The notes: generated by a model not told the origin, from the sequence alone. 64,000 bases of DNA from Geomonas limicola (GCF_014193675.1 NZ_BLXZ01000002.1:62001-126000), one strand, 5' to 3'. Shown: positions 1-9,898, numbered from the stretch's first letter. Translations and numbers: made by a program.

Positions 1-798
1 GAGGCACGGCTCTCGCTCAAGGACATTGCCGCCAGCACCAGGCAGTTCCTGCTGGGGATACGGCAGACCGCCACCTGCAGGCCGTTTCTGAAACTCTGCG
101 GCGCAACCTTCCTCATTTTCAACGGGTTTCAGACCATAGCCCAGTTTGCCTTCTTCATCATCCTTTTCTACCTCTTCCGCGGGGACAAAACCGCCGCGGG
201 GACCTGGCCCGCCTGGTTCGGCACCATGAGCGCCGTTGCCACCGCCTTCCTGGTCATTCCCATCGTCACCTACCTCTCCCAAAGGCTCGGCAAGAAAAAC
301 GCCTTCATCATCTCCACGGCGATCTCCTTTGCAGGGTACCTCCTGAAATGGTGGTGCTTTGACCCGGCCAACCCCTGGCTCATGTTCGTGCCGCTGCCGC
401 TCATTTCGTTCAGCATCGGTGGGCTTTTTACCCTGATGATGTCAATGACCGCCGACGTGTGCGACCTCGACGAACTGGTACACGGCAGCCCCCGCCGCGA
501 GGCGACGTTCGGCGCAGTCTACTGGTGGATGGTGAAACTCGGCACCGCATGTGCCGTCCTTTTAAGCGGAGCCATCCTGAAATGGGTCGGGTTTGATCAG
601 AACCTGGCGGTTCAGTCGGCGACGACCATGACCAACCTGCGTCTGGCCGATATCTGCATACCGATATGCACGGGGGTCCTGGCGATAGCCGTTATCTGGA
701 ACTACGACATTACCGAGGCGAAGGCCCGGGAGATGAGGGAAAAGCTGAACGCGCGGCGCGCTGGCGAAGCAGTTCTGCTCGGCTCCGGAGGGGGTTAA
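1..798 (+). CDS. GPH-type sugar:cation symporter (MFS), C-terminal part
   Basis: The reading frame is open from the first base, so the gene begins before the window and only about the last 265 residues are seen. The protein is very hydrophobic with repeated membrane segments. A loop reading MTADVCDLDELVHGSPRREA is characteristic of the glycoside-pentoside-hexuronide:cation symporter family, where the equivalent cytoplasmic loop follows TM10. Such proteins import sugars or glycosides with Na+ or H+ across the inner membrane. The substrate cannot be read from this part. The stop is followed by 240 bases without a gene, so this is probably the last gene of its unit. Confidence 0.8.
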   Translation, partial: EARLSLKDIAASTRQFLLGIRQTATCRPFLKLCGATFLIFNGFQTIAQFAFFIILFYLFRGDKTAAGTWPAWFGTMSAVATAFLVIPIVTYLSQRLGKKNAFIISTAISFAGYLLKWWCFDPANPWLMFVPLPLISFSIGGLFTLMMSMTADVCDLDELVHGSPRREATFGAVYWWMVKLGTACAVLLSGAILKWVGFDQNLAVQSATTMTNLRLADICIPICTGVLAIAVIWNYDITEAKAREMREKLNARRAGEAVLLGSGGG

Positions 799-1038
799 GG
801 CGCGATACGGGTGAGGGGCGTGAAGGTACCGTGCCTTGCTCGTGAGCTAAAGGTTTTACCGACAGCAAGGCGAGGGTGGGTGACGGGAGGAGGCCGTCCC
901 GGTCTCCATGATGATTGTCTTGTTCCACAGGTGTCGGCTTTTTTTTGCCCAAAATACTGCTATATAGCAGCGGCACGCTTCGATGGTGCATGCTGGTGAG
1001 CCGTACGAGATGGACCACATCTACAGGAGGGTATTGCA
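799..1038 (+). other. Intergenic leader with hairpins upstream of a lipoprotein gene
   Basis: This stretch contains an 8-bp inverted repeat, GCCTTGCT at 833-840 with AGCAAGGC at 864-871, and a smaller GACGG/CCGTC hairpin near 890-910. A run of eight T lies at 939-946 but has no good stem directly before it. A Shine-Dalgarno-like AGGAGG lies at 1024-1029 before the next start. I could not match the structure to a known riboswitch class, including the c-di-GMP (GEMM) consensus. Confidence 0.35.
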
Positions 1039-2067
1039 ATGAGGAAAAAGCTGTTTAACGTTTCACCGTTTCTGTCACTGGTCATGTTGCTTGTTTTGTC
1101 CGCCGCGATGTTGGCCGGGTGTGGGGGTGGCGGTTCCGGCAGCCCGGCACCGACCGCACCGACCGCAACGGCACCCGGTGCGCCGACGATCGGGACGGCC
1201 ACGGTGGGCAATGCCCAGGCGACCGTCAGCTTCACTCCCCCGGTGAGCAATGGCGGCAGCGCCATCACCAGCTACACCGTGACGTCGACTCCGGGCGGCA
1301 AGACAGCCACCGGGTCGGCCAGTCCGCTCACCGTCACCGGCCTCACCAACGGGACCAGCTACACCTTTACCGTGACGGCCACCAATGCGGCCGGCACCAG
1401 CACGGCATCGGCCGCCTCGAATGCGGTGACACCGGTGGCGCCGTTTGCCGCCCTTACGGTGGTGCAGAACCAGACCGTATCCCAGGATTCCTATGACACG
1501 GCGAACTCTGTCGCCCTGCCGGGCAACAACCTCCAGGGGTCGTACGCTTTCGGTAGCATTGCACCCACCTGGTGGTGGGGTGGTGTCGGCACGGATTCCG
1601 CCTATGTCGGATACGGCGTCAACAAAAACGGCACCGGTGCCGGCCTTGGAGTGTACGTAGCTGGTGCCGGATCCAACACCTGGGACATCAACGGAGCTTC
1701 TTCCGTGGTCGTCGGACTGGGAACCAATGCGGAATGTGTCGGCATATGCAAGGCAACCCTGGTTCTCGTCTCCTCTAACCCCAGTTGCAAGGCGACCGCA
1801 AACAGCGGCATGACCATCACCGCAGGACCGGTCAATACCGGAAATAGCGTTGCCGCGCCCACAACGGCTACAACCTATACCAAGACCCTGACCGACGCCA
1901 ACTGGACCGTAACCGGTTGCACGACCAACACCATGGCGGGTTTCCTTTCCCAACCTCTTAAGGAGGTGCACGCCCAGATGCTCCAGGCGGACATGCAGTT
2001 CACCACCAGCGGTGCCGATCCCCTCTACCCCAACGGTCTCAATCTGGGTGGCATCAAATTCCAGTGA
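1039..2067 (+). CDS. Fibronectin type III domain lipoprotein
   Basis: Predicted secreted lipoprotein of 342 residues. A signal peptide with a hydrophobic core ends in the lipobox LAGC, with the lipidated cysteine at residue 28, followed by a Gly/Ser/Pro/Thr-rich linker. Residues of about 43-130 form a fibronectin type III domain (GAPTIGTATVGNAQATVSF at the start, GLTNGTSYTFTVTATNAAGT at the end). The remaining 210 residues are Gly/Thr/Asn-rich with several cysteines and no family that I recognise. A strong AGGAGG supports the ATG start. The protein is probably anchored to the outer membrane or exposed on the surface; its ligand is unknown. It stands alone, between a transporter and a converging kinase gene. 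Confidence 0.8.
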   Translation: MRKKLFNVSPFLSLVMLLVLSAAMLAGCGGGGSGSPAPTAPTATAPGAPTIGTATVGNAQATVSFTPPVSNGGSAITSYTVTSTPGGKTATGSASPLTVTGLTNGTSYTFTVTATNAAGTSTASAASNAVTPVAPFAALTVVQNQTVSQDSYDTANSVALPGNNLQGSYAFGSIAPTWWWGGVGTDSAYVGYGVNKNGTGAGLGVYVAGAGSNTWDINGASSVVVGLGTNAECVGICKATLVLVSSNPSCKATANSGMTITAGPVNTGNSVAAPTTATTYTKTLTDANWTVTGCTTNTMAGFLSQPLKEVHAQMLQADMQFTTSGADPLYPNGLNLGGIKFQ

Positions 2068-2617
2068 TAGAGGGGCGCCGGCCTGCAGCAAGCCGGATAT
2101 GAATGCACGGCGTGCTGCATGATAGCGGGGCGGGAACGAAGCGGGATGAGCCTCCGCCGGTGAGGAAGTTGGTTCAACAAAGGCTTGATCCATGTGCGAG
2201 GCCCCTGAATTCGATCAGGGGCCTCGTCCAATTCGTCCTGCGCAGGGTGCGTCCTGTCGGGCGCAACGAACGAAAGATCTTGATACCCCTCAAGCGTCCG
2301 TGATCTTGTGTGCAAGGGTATTGGGCGCGATGACTTCGCAGGCAAGAAAAAGGAATTTCAGACACCCGGATTTTCATCTGCGCGCATCCATGACCTTCTC
2401 TGTTCGCTGCGGGAAAGAGCTCGAAATTCCTGCACCCGGCCAGGCGCTCGTTGATCCGGTGGCAAATGTCGCTGCATACCACCATGCTGTTCAGGTCCGG
2501 ATTAGATTCGGTCCAGAAGTCGGCGGTAACATCGCGGGAGGTGACCAACCCGGAGGACCCTGTCGCTTTATGATCAGTAGGCCTTCTTCATGCCCTCTTC
2601 TAGCCGTCCCACCTGTG
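2068..2617. other. 550-bp gap between convergent genes; perfect palindromic hairpin
   Basis: No convincing gene is visible. A perfect 12-bp inverted repeat with a 6-base loop lies at 2197-2226 (arms CGAGGCCCCTGA and TCAGGGGCCTCG). It lacks a T-run but lies downstream of the lipoprotein gene and beyond the kinase gene on the other strand, so it may terminate both. The rest (2227-2617) has open frames on both strands with no recognisable domain. Confidence 0.45.
2197..2226. terminator. Perfect 12-bp stem hairpin, possible bidirectional terminator
   Basis: Arms CGAGGCCCCTGA and TCAGGGGCCTCG flank the loop ATTCGA. The hairpin sits between two convergent genes. It has no T-tract, so the terminator role is inferred from position and stability only. 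Confidence 0.4.
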
Positions 2618-5600
2618 CTAAGCGTCCAACAGCTGTCGTATCTTTTTAAGTAGTTCTCTCGGCTGAACCGGTTTCATGACCAGCTCAACCCCCATTTCAG
2701 ACATGCCCCGGCTCTCAATAAAGTCGGCTGTGTAGCCGCTGGAGAAAATCGCTTTTATCCCCGGCTTGACCCGCTCTATCTTTTCTAATGCCTCCCTGCC
2801 GTTCTGCTTGGGCATGATCATGTCCATTAAGACCAGGTCGATCCTATCCTGATTGGCCTGGAACTTCTCTACGGCGTCCTCGCCATCTTCTGCCAGGATC
2901 ACTTCGTAGCCACTCCCTTCAAGAATCTTCGACACCAGCCGCCCTACTGCCGGATCGTCTTCTGCGACCAGGATGGTCTCGTCCCCCCCTTTTGGCGGCT
3001 CGGCTTCAACCATTTCGACACAGGAGCTGCCGTTTAATTCCTGAAGGGGTAGGTAGATCCGGAAGGTCGTGCCCCGGCCAGGCTCGCTGTAGACGTTGAT
3101 GAAGCCGTTATGCTGCTTGATGATGCCGTATATGATCGCCATGCCGAGACCGGTGCCTTTGCCAACCTCCTTGGTGGTGAAAAACGGCTCGAAGATGTGC
3201 TGGATATGCTCCTTGAAGATACCGGCCCCTGTGTCCGAGACGGTAAGCAGGGCGTATCGGCCCAGGGGGACCTCGCTGTTGTGAAAATCCGCAAAAGAAC
3301 TGTCCAAGATGACAAGCTCGCTTGTCACGGTGAGGACGCCGCCACCCGGCATGGCATCACGGGCGTTGGTGGCCAGGTTGATCAGTACCTGTTCCATCTG
3401 CCCCCGGTCGGCGACAATGGGGAGTTCCGTATCCTTGCTGGAGGTGTTGAGAATCACATCTTCGCCGATGATCCGGCCGAGGAACTTGTGGACATGCTGG
3501 ATGATGTGGTTGAGGTTCTCTGGTTTCATCACCAGGGTCTGCTTGCGGCTGAATGCCAACAGGCCATGGGTGAGCTGAGCGGCCTTCTCCGCCGAGGCAG
3601 CGATCTCCTCGATGTTTCGTTTCTGCAGGTCGTTCAAACTGCCATCCATCATCAGAAGTGAGCTGTAACCTGAAATTACCGTCAGGATGTTGTTGAAGTC
3701 ATGTGCCACCCCTCCGGCAAGCTGACCGACAGCTTCCATCTTCTGGGACTGGCGCAGCTGCTCCTCGAGGCGGCGACGATCGGTTATGTCCTGGAACGCA
3801 CCGATGATTTTTGTGGTGACCCCATTCTCCCGGATCACCTTGCTGGTGGTAAAGACCCGAATCCGGCGCCCTTTGGCAGTCACCAGGTCCAGTTCGAGCT
3901 GAAAATCCTTACCCTCCTCAATGGCCTCTTTGACTGCCGCGCTGACGATGGGCAAGGATTCCGGCGCATAAAAGCCGATGGCTGTCTCTATGGTTGGAGA
4001 ATACTCCTCGGGCGTCGTCTCGTGGATCAGGTAGGTCTCCTTGCTCCAGTAGAGCGACTTGTCGCCAAAGTCGATCTCCCAGCCGCCGATGTGGGCTATA
4101 TGCTGCGATTCCTGCAGCATGTGGCTCAGGCGCAGGTTATCCTGTTCGGCCTGTTTCTGTTCCCTGATATCGCGGATGAACACGCAGAAGCTGTCCCGGT
4201 CCTTGAGGTAGGAGGTGCTCACTTCCACGTCGTAGATCACGCCGGATTTGTCGCGATGCCTGGTCTCGAAGCGCGTGTGGCCGGAATCGATGATCTTCTC
4301 CATCCTCTCCTTGACGACGAACGGGTCGTCATTGACGTCAAAGTCCGAGATGCAGCGGCCGAGGATCTCCTCAGCGGCATATCCCGACATCCGGCAGTAG
4401 GCGTCGTTCACGTCGAGGATCCTGGCGGAGCGATTGGTGATCCAGAACCCCTCCTTGGCGGTCTTGATGAAGGTGCGATATTCATCCTCGAAGCGTTTGC
4501 GCTCGGTGATATCGGTGGCGATCTCCAACCTGACCAGGCGGCCGTCGCTCCAGGGGATAGCCTGGTCCCTGCATTCGAACCAGCGGTTGTTCATGGTGTT
4601 GCGGAACTCCCACACCACCTGCTCCCCGGCGGTTCCGTCCGGCCTGACCAGCTTTTTATTGGTGCAGAAGGGGCACGGCCCCGCCTGGCCCGCCTGAAGT
4701 TCCTGCCAGCAGGTCTTACCGCTAATGTCGCCGAAGATATCCCGGCCGTAGCGGTTGATGAACAGGATCTCGTGGGTGTCGAAATCCGCCACGTACACCA
4801 GGGCATCGAGGGCATCCAGCACCGTCTGCATCTGCTGGAACAGGGTATGGCGGGCGGTGATGTCGTAGTTGACGCCGAGCATCCGGACCGGAGCCCCGCT
4901 GTCATCGCGCAGCACGGTGCCGTCGGCCTTGATGTGCAGGACCGTCCGGTCGGGCCGCAGGATACGAAAGACCGTATCCCACCCTTCCTCCCCCCGCAGC
5001 GCGGCTTGGCATTCGCTCCAGGCCCGCTCTCGATCCTCGGGATGGAGGCCGTTTTGCCAGGCCTCGATGCCGCCGGGGAAGGAGTCCGGGGTGTAGCCGT
5101 ACAGCTCGATCATCCGGCGGTCCCAGACCATGGTGTTGTTGACCACGTCCCAGTCCCAGACACCCATTGCCGCAGAAGAGGTCGCCAGATGCAGTCGCTG
5201 TTCCGAGTAGTGCAACTCGCTGTTGAGGTCGGCTGTCTGCCTTTCCCGGGCGACAATGCACTCCGCCATACGTTCCAAGTCGCTTGCCAGCGAATTGAAT
5301 TCCACTATGGGATCCGTCTGCGGCAATTTTGCCTGGTAGTTTCCTTCGGAGAAGGCACGAGCCAGGAATGCGATCTGCTCGAAACGGGACGAGAGTTTCA
5401 GGGACGACCTCACCGCCAGGAGCATACCGAGCAGGATTGCGATGATTCCCGATACTGTAACGGTCAACGTCATTGAGCTCAGGGAGGAAAATGCCGCCCG
5501 TTTGTCCTCAGCGACAAGGACATACCAACCATTTCTGGCGATAGGAATAATACTGCCCACCATATCAGTACTGTTGAGACTGAAATGTGAACTTAGAGGG

Positions 5601-6301
5601 ATTTTTTCCAGCATCGCTCGTTGTACCAGCGGAATATTGCTCACGTTAAACTGCTGAGCAGTCATCGACTGGTGAGGGTCGGCGATGACCTGGCCTTTTT
5701 TGTCGAGAACCAGAACTATCTGACTGTGACGCAGATCGATTGTGTCGAGAAAGGTGGAGAGGAGATCGAGCGACATCTCGCCAATGACGATCTTTGTAGA
5801 GGAAGGATACGCAACGGCAACGGTGGACTTGCCACTTACCAGGGAAAGGAAGTTGTCCGACCAGATCTGTTTCTTTTGGGCCGCGGCTTCTTTAGCCAGG
5901 TTGTTTCTTGAAAGATCGATCCCGAGGAAATCCCTGATCTGTTCTCTGTCCGCTTTGGAAACCTGGACCGCCCTGACGATACCCTTCAAATCAAGCACAT
6001 AGATAGCCTGCAGGGTGGCAGAAGCTTCCATGTTGGCATCTACCAAGTGTTGGATGTTGTGCCAACCCAAATTTTCGTCCATTGGGACGAGAGCTACATC
6101 AGCAAGGGTCGCAAAAGATGATTCCAGCTGCAGTTCTACCTGGGAAGCGATGGCTTTGGCGAGCTGCAGTTGTTCCTTCTCGATTTCGGAACGTTTTTCC
6201 GGTATCAGCCTGAATATGCTGAAGGTCAGGATGATCAAAACAGGGACAATGGCAATTACCAGTGCCTGAATAGTGAGAATATTTCGTATGGATCGTTTCA
6301 T
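2618..6301 (-). CDS. Hybrid sensor histidine kinase with Cache, four PAS and receiver domains
   Basis: Membrane-bound phosphorelay kinase of 1227 residues. TM1 lies at about 9-32, a periplasmic double-Cache-like sensor at 33-275, TM2 at about 277-297 and a HAMP-like region to 350. Four PAS domains follow (about 365-485, 490-600, 605-718, 735-845). The second has a Cys-rich insert (C531, C543, C546) that could bind metal. A HisKA domain carries the phosphoacceptor H867 in GGVAHDFNN, then an HATPase domain with DTGAGIF and GTGLGMAI, and a C-terminal receiver with D1160 ([13 protein letters not shown]). No DNA-binding output is present. The gene lies 4 bp after a periplasmic binding lipoprotein gene on the same strand, so the two are almost certainly cotranscribed. 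The binding protein may deliver its ligand to the kinase. Confidence 0.9.
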   Translation of the reverse strand: MKRSIRNILTIQALVIAIVPVLIILTFSIFRLIPEKRSEIEKEQLQLAKAIASQVELQLESSFATLADVALVPMDENLGWHNIQHLVDANMEASATLQAIYVLDLKGIVRAVQVSKADREQIRDFLGIDLSRNNLAKEAAAQKKQIWSDNFLSLVSGKSTVAVAYPSSTKIVIGEMSLDLLSTFLDTIDLRHSQIVLVLDKKGQVIADPHQSMTAQQFNVSNIPLVQRAMLEKIPLSSHFSLNSTDMVGSIIPIARNGWYVLVAEDKRAAFSSLSSMTLTVTVSGIIAILLGMLLAVRSSLKLSSRFEQIAFLARAFSEGNYQAKLPQTDPIVEFNSLASDLERMAECIVARERQTADLNSELHYSEQRLHLATSSAAMGVWDWDVVNNTMVWDRRMIELYGYTPDSFPGGIEAWQNGLHPEDRERAWSECQAALRGEEGWDTVFRILRPDRTVLHIKADGTVLRDDSGAPVRMLGVNYDITARHTLFQQMQTVLDALDALVYVADFDTHEILFINRYGRDIFGDISGKTCWQELQAGQAGPCPFCTNKKLVRPDGTAGEQVVWEFRNTMNNRWFECRDQAIPWSDGRLVRLEIATDITERKRFEDEYRTFIKTAKEGFWITNRSARILDVNDAYCRMSGYAAEEILGRCISDFDVNDDPFVVKERMEKIIDSGHTRFETRHRDKSGVIYDVEVSTSYLKDRDSFCVFIRDIREQKQAEQDNLRLSHMLQESQHIAHIGGWEIDFGDKSLYWSKETYLIHETTPEEYSPTIETAIGFYAPESLPIVSAAVKEAIEEGKDFQLELDLVTAKGRRIRVFTTSKVIRENGVTTKIIGAFQDITDRRRLEEQLRQSQKMEAVGQLAGGVAHDFNNILTVISGYSSLLMMDGSLNDLQKRNIEEIAASAEKAAQLTHGLLAFSRKQTLVMKPENLNHIIQHVHKFLGRIIGEDVILNTSSKDTELPIVADRGQMEQVLINLATNARDAMPGGGVLTVTSELVILDSSFADFHNSEVPLGRYALLTVSDTGAGIFKEHIQHIFEPFFTTKEVGKGTGLGMAIIYGIIKQHNGFINVYSEPGRGTTFRIYLPLQELNGSSCVEMVEAEPPKGGDETILVAEDDPAVGRLVSKILEGSGYEVILAEDGEDAVEKFQANQDRIDLVLMDMIMPKQNGREALEKIERVKPGIKAIFSSGYTADFIESRGMSEMGVELVMKPVQPRELLKKIRQLLDA

Positions 6302-6305
6302 AAGG

Positions 6306-7421
6306 CTATTGAAGCGTAATGTATTTACCGTCTTTGATGACGGTTATATAGGTGTTCCGGGTGGCATCGCCGAATTTATCGATGGTTATCTGCTGTTGAA
6401 CTCCGTTAAACGTGCCTTTGCCGATGATCGTCTCTTTAAGGGACCGACTGGCTGGCCTTGTGCGTAGAGCTTCCATAAGAACCAGAGCAGAGTCATAACC
6501 TGCCATACCGGCAAAACCCGGCTCCTTGCCGAAACGCTTTAGGTAAGCCGAACGGAACTCCTGGAATTTTTGCGAAGAATCCGAGCGGTTGAGAAACTGC
6601 GCGATGGTTATCCCCTCGACCCCACTGCCCCCTAGATCGATGAGCGCTTCGGTCGAGGCCCACTCTGACAGCACGATGGGTACCTTGGCGTCGTGCTTAC
6701 GGATTTGCTGGCACAAGGTGCCTGCATCGACTGAATTGGCAAGGATTAAAACGAGGTCTGGTTTGAAGGAGAGGATTTCCGTGGCGTTATGTGCGAACCT
6801 GATATCAGCTTCGGATTTGAATTGAGAAACAGATACTACCTTGCCACCCAATTTTTCGAAGGTTGAGCGAAAGTCATTAAACCAGCTCTCCGTGTAGGAT
6901 TTATTCCCGACATCGTAGATTGCGGACACTCTTCGTCTGCCCAGGTTGAATTGATATGCTGCGCTTTTCTCGGCATAGGTGGCGGTTGTCGACATCACCC
7001 GCAGGAAGTTGTCGTCCCGTCCCCCGAGGTCTTTCGTCGTAACCGTCGGACTTAACAAAATGGTTTGGGATGAGTTGACAACGGGAACCATTGCCATCGC
7101 CATGCTGCTCGTCATCGGCCCGATTACCGCTTCTATATTCTGGGCGACTAGTTCGGAGATGACCTTCTTCGCGGTATCGGGGTTTTGTTCGTCATTGCGG
7201 ATAACGAGTTCTAGAGGCCTTCCGTTTATCCCCCCAGCGGCATTTCTTTGTTCAACGGCAAGCATCACGCCATTGCGGCCGCCAACACCAAGATCGGCTA
7301 CTTTCCCGGTGAGCCCGGCAACAAAACCTATTTTTATTGGAGAGGAGTCTTTACAAGAAGAGAGTATCGCCATCACGGCAAGGACGGGAATGAGAGCTAA
7401 AGGTAGTTTGGCAATACGCAC
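6306..7421 (-). CDS. ABC-type branched-chain amino acid-like substrate-binding lipoprotein
   Basis: Periplasmic ligand-binding protein of the LivK/Leu-Ile-Val receptor type (periplasmic binding protein type I fold), 371 residues. A signal peptide ends in the lipobox ILSSC with C23. The mature start IKIGFVAGLTGKVADLGVGG and the segment AVIGPMTSSMAMAMVPV are typical of the family. No permease or ATPase genes are beside it. Its only partner is the hybrid kinase gene, whose start lies 4 bp downstream, which suggests a sensory rather than a transport role. The ligand is not predictable from sequence; branched-chain amino acids, amides or aromatic acids are all known in this family. Confidence 0.85.
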   Translation of the reverse strand: MRIAKLPLALIPVLAVMAILSSCKDSSPIKIGFVAGLTGKVADLGVGGRNGVMLAVEQRNAAGGINGRPLELVIRNDEQNPDTAKKVISELVAQNIEAVIGPMTSSMAMAMVPVVNSSQTILLSPTVTTKDLGGRDDNFLRVMSTTATYAEKSAAYQFNLGRRRVSAIYDVGNKSYTESWFNDFRSTFEKLGGKVVSVSQFKSEADIRFAHNATEILSFKPDLVLILANSVDAGTLCQQIRKHDAKVPIVLSEWASTEALIDLGGSGVEGITIAQFLNRSDSSQKFQEFRSAYLKRFGKEPGFAGMAGYDSALVLMEALRTRPASRSLKETIIGKGTFNGVQQQITIDKFGDATRNTYITVIKDGKYITLQ

Positions 7422-7873
7422 GATTTAGCCCCCCCTTTCTGATGTGCCATAAATCCTTGTGGCTAATGAGACAATGGAATTTACACAGATCACTGTTCTA
7501 TTACAATTAGGTTATCCCCGTCGGAATTCCCTTACATGGCAACGAACTCCTTGGCACTCCATCCAGCCACGGCGTCTACCCTCTCAGCCCCCCTAGGGCG
7601 GGTGTCTCTTCAGCTAGGTGGCCAATCCCGATAAAAGCGCCAAGGTGCCGGGTACTCAACGCCCATCATGGCCCACTTTTGCCTTTGCCCCGTTTCGGCC
7701 AACGAGTAGGTCCCAACCTTTGAACCATGTCTTGGAGCTTCGGCGGTGGGCTTGGAGAGCCGCGGGCAAGATGCCTGCGAAATCCCAGCTAAACAGTGAT
7801 GAACATATCGGCTGTCTCGGCATTAACTTTAGGTGAAATCGGATAGTTAGGACTTCGAGCGGCCAGCCTTTGC

Positions 7874-7978
7874 CTATCGCGGTCGTGGGAACGTTGCTGC
7901 TGCCTGTGCCAGCACGTAGTCACCATCGACCTCCTGAATAAGAAAATCGACGAAGGCCCTGTTTGCCGGCGACGGGAG
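7874..7978 (-). pseudogene. C-terminal remnant of a LysR-family transcriptional regulator
   Basis: Read on the minus strand, the frame gives LPSPANRAFVDFLIQEVDG followed by about 15 residues and a stop. This matches the extreme C-terminus of the LysR substrate-binding domain, where a P-x-x-R-A-F-V-D-F motif precedes the end. A stop codon lies three codons before the conserved part, and nothing upstream resembles the rest of a LysR protein. It therefore looks like a relic left by a deletion or rearrangement. Confidence 0.5.
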
Positions 7979-8190
7979 CATCTTTCAGGCTATGGCAAAG
8001 TCCAAGAAGAGCGGGGGATCGCACGAAATGGTCGCTACGTCAGGGTCTTTCGCTACAGCTATTTTCAGAAGGGATCGCAGCTATACTGCAGTGTCTGCAA
8101 GAGTTTGCCCGAAGGGGCGCAGACCTGCGGGATCTGGTCGAGAAGGTAACCAGGTATGGCACCTACGGAATCTGGCCACTCCCATTGACA

Positions 8191-8224
8191 CAAAGGGGGT
8201 ACGGCACAGTGCCGTAACCCCCTT
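8191..8224. terminator. Strong hairpin downstream of comF
   Basis: Arms AAAGGGGGTACGGCAC and GTGCCGTAACCCCCTTT pair over their whole length with a single bulge and an AG loop. The hairpin lies about 90 bp past the comF stop and ends in TTT on both strands, so it probably terminates comF from the right and any plus-strand transcript from the left. Confidence 0.55.
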
Positions 8225-8313
8225 TCCCGCTTCCCACCCCGTCCCGGATAAGCTACTCCGGATCGATTCCGATCTCAACCGAATCGCCCCTCGTTGACCA
8301 GTTCGTGTTTCCC

Positions 8314-9033
8314 TTAAAACGGCAGGCTGCGCGCGACCGTTACCGCAAAAACCGCCTGTGCCCCAGCTTCCTCCAGCGCTTCCGCGCAGGCACGTAGGGT
8401 ACTCCCGGTGGTGCAGACGTCATCCACCAACATGAGCCGCCTCCCCCTCAGCCGTTCCGGCTTGCCTAGCACAAACGCCCCTTTCACGTTGTTTTTTCGT
8501 TCTTCGGCATCGAGGCTGGTCTGCGGTTCGGTCCAGCGCTCCCGGCGCAGGCTCCCCACGTCCATGCGCAACTGCCAGCGTTTGGCCAGCACCTCGCCGA
8601 TCAGTTGCGACTGGTTGAAGCCGCGCTGGCGCAGGCGCTTACGGTGCAAAGGTACCGGTATCACCAGTTCCGGCGCGACCTCCTCCCGAAACGGCTGCAG
8701 TGCCTGCGCCATGAGGATCCCGAGCGGGTCGCTCAGGTGCACCTTGTAGCCGTACTTGAACCGGTGAATAAGTTCCTGGACCGGACCGGCGTAGAGGGTG
8801 GCGGAGCGGCTGAGATGAGCGGGCGGATGTTTGAGGCAGGCGCCGCAGACATGGTTTCGGCCGTCTTCGGTCTTGAAGGGGGTGCCGCAGCTCGGACAGA
8901 GTGGGGTAACCAGGAAGGTGATGTTCTCGAGACATGCGGGGCAGATGAGGAGGTCACCCGCGTTGGGGATGAAGGTCTTGCAAGAGTGGCAAAGCGGCGG
9001 GAAGAGAAGATCCAGCAGAGGCCGAAGCAACAT
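8314..9033 (-). CDS. comF: ComF family phosphoribosyltransferase-like protein
   Basis: Cytoplasmic protein of 239 residues, the normal length for the family. The N-terminal 70 residues hold four paired cysteine motifs (CHSC, CPAC, CPSC, CGAC), a zinc-finger-like module. The C-terminal part is a type I phosphoribosyltransferase fold with RGFNQSQLIGEVLAKR and the PRPP-binding loop LMLVDDVCTTGSTL. ComF proteins are needed for uptake of transforming DNA in naturally competent bacteria. In many other species the role is unclear, and no other competence gene is nearby here. Confidence 0.88.
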   Translation of the reverse strand: MLLRPLLDLLFPPLCHSCKTFIPNAGDLLICPACLENITFLVTPLCPSCGTPFKTEDGRNHVCGACLKHPPAHLSRSATLYAGPVQELIHRFKYGYKVHLSDPLGILMAQALQPFREEVAPELVIPVPLHRKRLRQRGFNQSQLIGEVLAKRWQLRMDVGSLRRERWTEPQTSLDAEERKNNVKGAFVLGKPERLRGRRLMLVDDVCTTGSTLRACAEALEEAGAQAVFAVTVARSLPF

Positions 9034-9086
9034 GGTGCCCTCCGGTTACTGCGTGGGTGCATGGTTCCAGGTCCAAGAGTCCCCAC

Positions 9087-9190
9087 ACCCCTTGCGGGAG
9101 GGGGCTAGGGGGTGGGGGAAGCTGCTACGGAGTGACGGGGTGGTGCTTTCCGCTTCCCCCTCACCCCGGCCCTCCCCCGCCAGGGGGGAG
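9087..9190. repeat. GC-rich imperfect inverted repeat (REP-like)
   Basis: The left arm at about 9087-9120 (core CGGGAGGGGGCTAGGGGGTG) and the right arm at about 9153-9190 (core CACCCCGGCCCTCCCCCGCC) are imperfect inverted copies of about 34 bases. Together they can fold into a long hairpin between comF and the LUD gene. It resembles the dispersed REP-type elements common in proteobacterial intergenic regions. It may also stop transcription. Confidence 0.55.
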
Positions 9191-9244
9191 GGAGAGTTTG
9201 GAGAGAGTGGGCAACCGTCAGTGTTCCGCGTCACCCCGAGAAGT

Positions 9245-9898
9245 CTACAGCCCCATGTCCTCGTTGACCACCAGGACGCGGATGTCGGTGTTGCGCGGTT
9301 TCTTCTCGATGATGGTGGTCACCCGGCAGATGCGCTGCGGGGAGTCGCAGTTGGAGCAAAATCCGGTAGTGGCGCAGGGGGTGGCCAGGTTCAGCCGCTT
9401 GGTGTTGGGGGGGGCCGCATAGCTCTTGATCCTCTGGATCGCCTCTTCGACGCCGCCGTCCACCAGCTTGTTCCTCCCCACCACGACGATCACCTTCTTG
9501 GGCCCAAAGAACATGGATGCCACGCGGTTGCCGTTGCCGTCGATGTTCACCAGGACGCCGGAAAGGGTCACCGCATTGCTGCCGGTAAGGAACAGGTCGC
9601 AGGTGAGCTCGCGGCGGCAGATCTCCAGCTTTTCTTCGGGGGTGAGGCCCGGCAGACCGTGGTCCACGATCTCCTTCCCCATGCTCTTCAGCTTGTCGGC
9701 GAGCTTCAGTTCTGCCACCGAGAGCGAACCGCCGAAGCCGACAGTCTTCACATCGCCGACTTCGTTCAGGATGTAGTGGAACACTTCACCGCTGTCCTGG
9801 CAGAAGACCGCGGTGAAACCATTTTTGGCAAGTCCCGCCACCGCCTTCTCGCACTTCTTGGCAAAGGCCCAGTCGTTCAGTTCTTCCGTTTTGCTCAT
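9245..9898 (-). CDS. LUD domain protein (LutC/YkgG-like, DUF162)
   Basis: Protein of 217 residues of the LUD (lactate utilisation) domain family, a NagB/RpiA/CoA-transferase-like fold. Supporting segments are VGFGGSLSV (nucleotide-sugar-like loop), LFLTGSNAVTLSGVLVNIDGNGNRV and FFGPKKVIVVVGRNKLV. The C-terminal CATTGFCSNCDSPQRIC adds a cluster of four cysteines that could bind an iron-sulphur cluster or zinc; this is common in stand-alone anaerobic members. No LutA or LutB partners are present. The gene lies 27 bp downstream of a flavodoxin-like gene on the same strand, so a shared redox role is possible. The substrate is unknown. Confidence 0.8.
   Translation of the reverse strand: MSKTEELNDWAFAKKCEKAVAGLAKNGFTAVFCQDSGEVFHYILNEVGDVKTVGFGGSLSVAELKLADKLKSMGKEIVDHGLPGLTPEEKLEICRRELTCDLFLTGSNAVTLSGVLVNIDGNGNRVASMFFGPKKVIVVVGRNKLVDGGVEEAIQRIKSYAAPPNTKRLNLATPCATTGFCSNCDSPQRICRVTTIIEKKPRNTDIRVLVVNEDMGL

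Larger units (their letters stand above)
7422..8313. other. 890-bp degraded region without an intact gene
   Basis: No frame here looks like a complete gene. The minus strand keeps the last 35 codons of a LysR-type regulator (listed separately). A plus-strand frame ending at 8149 reads a Cys-containing peptide (QKGSQLYCSVCKSLPEGAQ) with no clear start and no family that I recognise; it may be another broken gene. The stretch 7560-7830 has several stop-interrupted, protein-like frames on the minus strand. A strong hairpin lies at 8191-8224. Confidence 0.5.

Noticed and set aside
2174..2548. Minus-strand frame of 124 codons in the gap after the hybrid kinase
   Set aside because: There is no recognisable domain, a high Arg/Cys content, no good ribosome-binding site, and it overlaps the palindromic hairpin.
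3701..5476. Long plus-strand open frame (591 codons) inside the hybrid kinase gene
   Set aside because: It is antisense to well-conserved PAS and kinase codons, is rich in residues expected from reversed GC-rich codons, and shows no domain.
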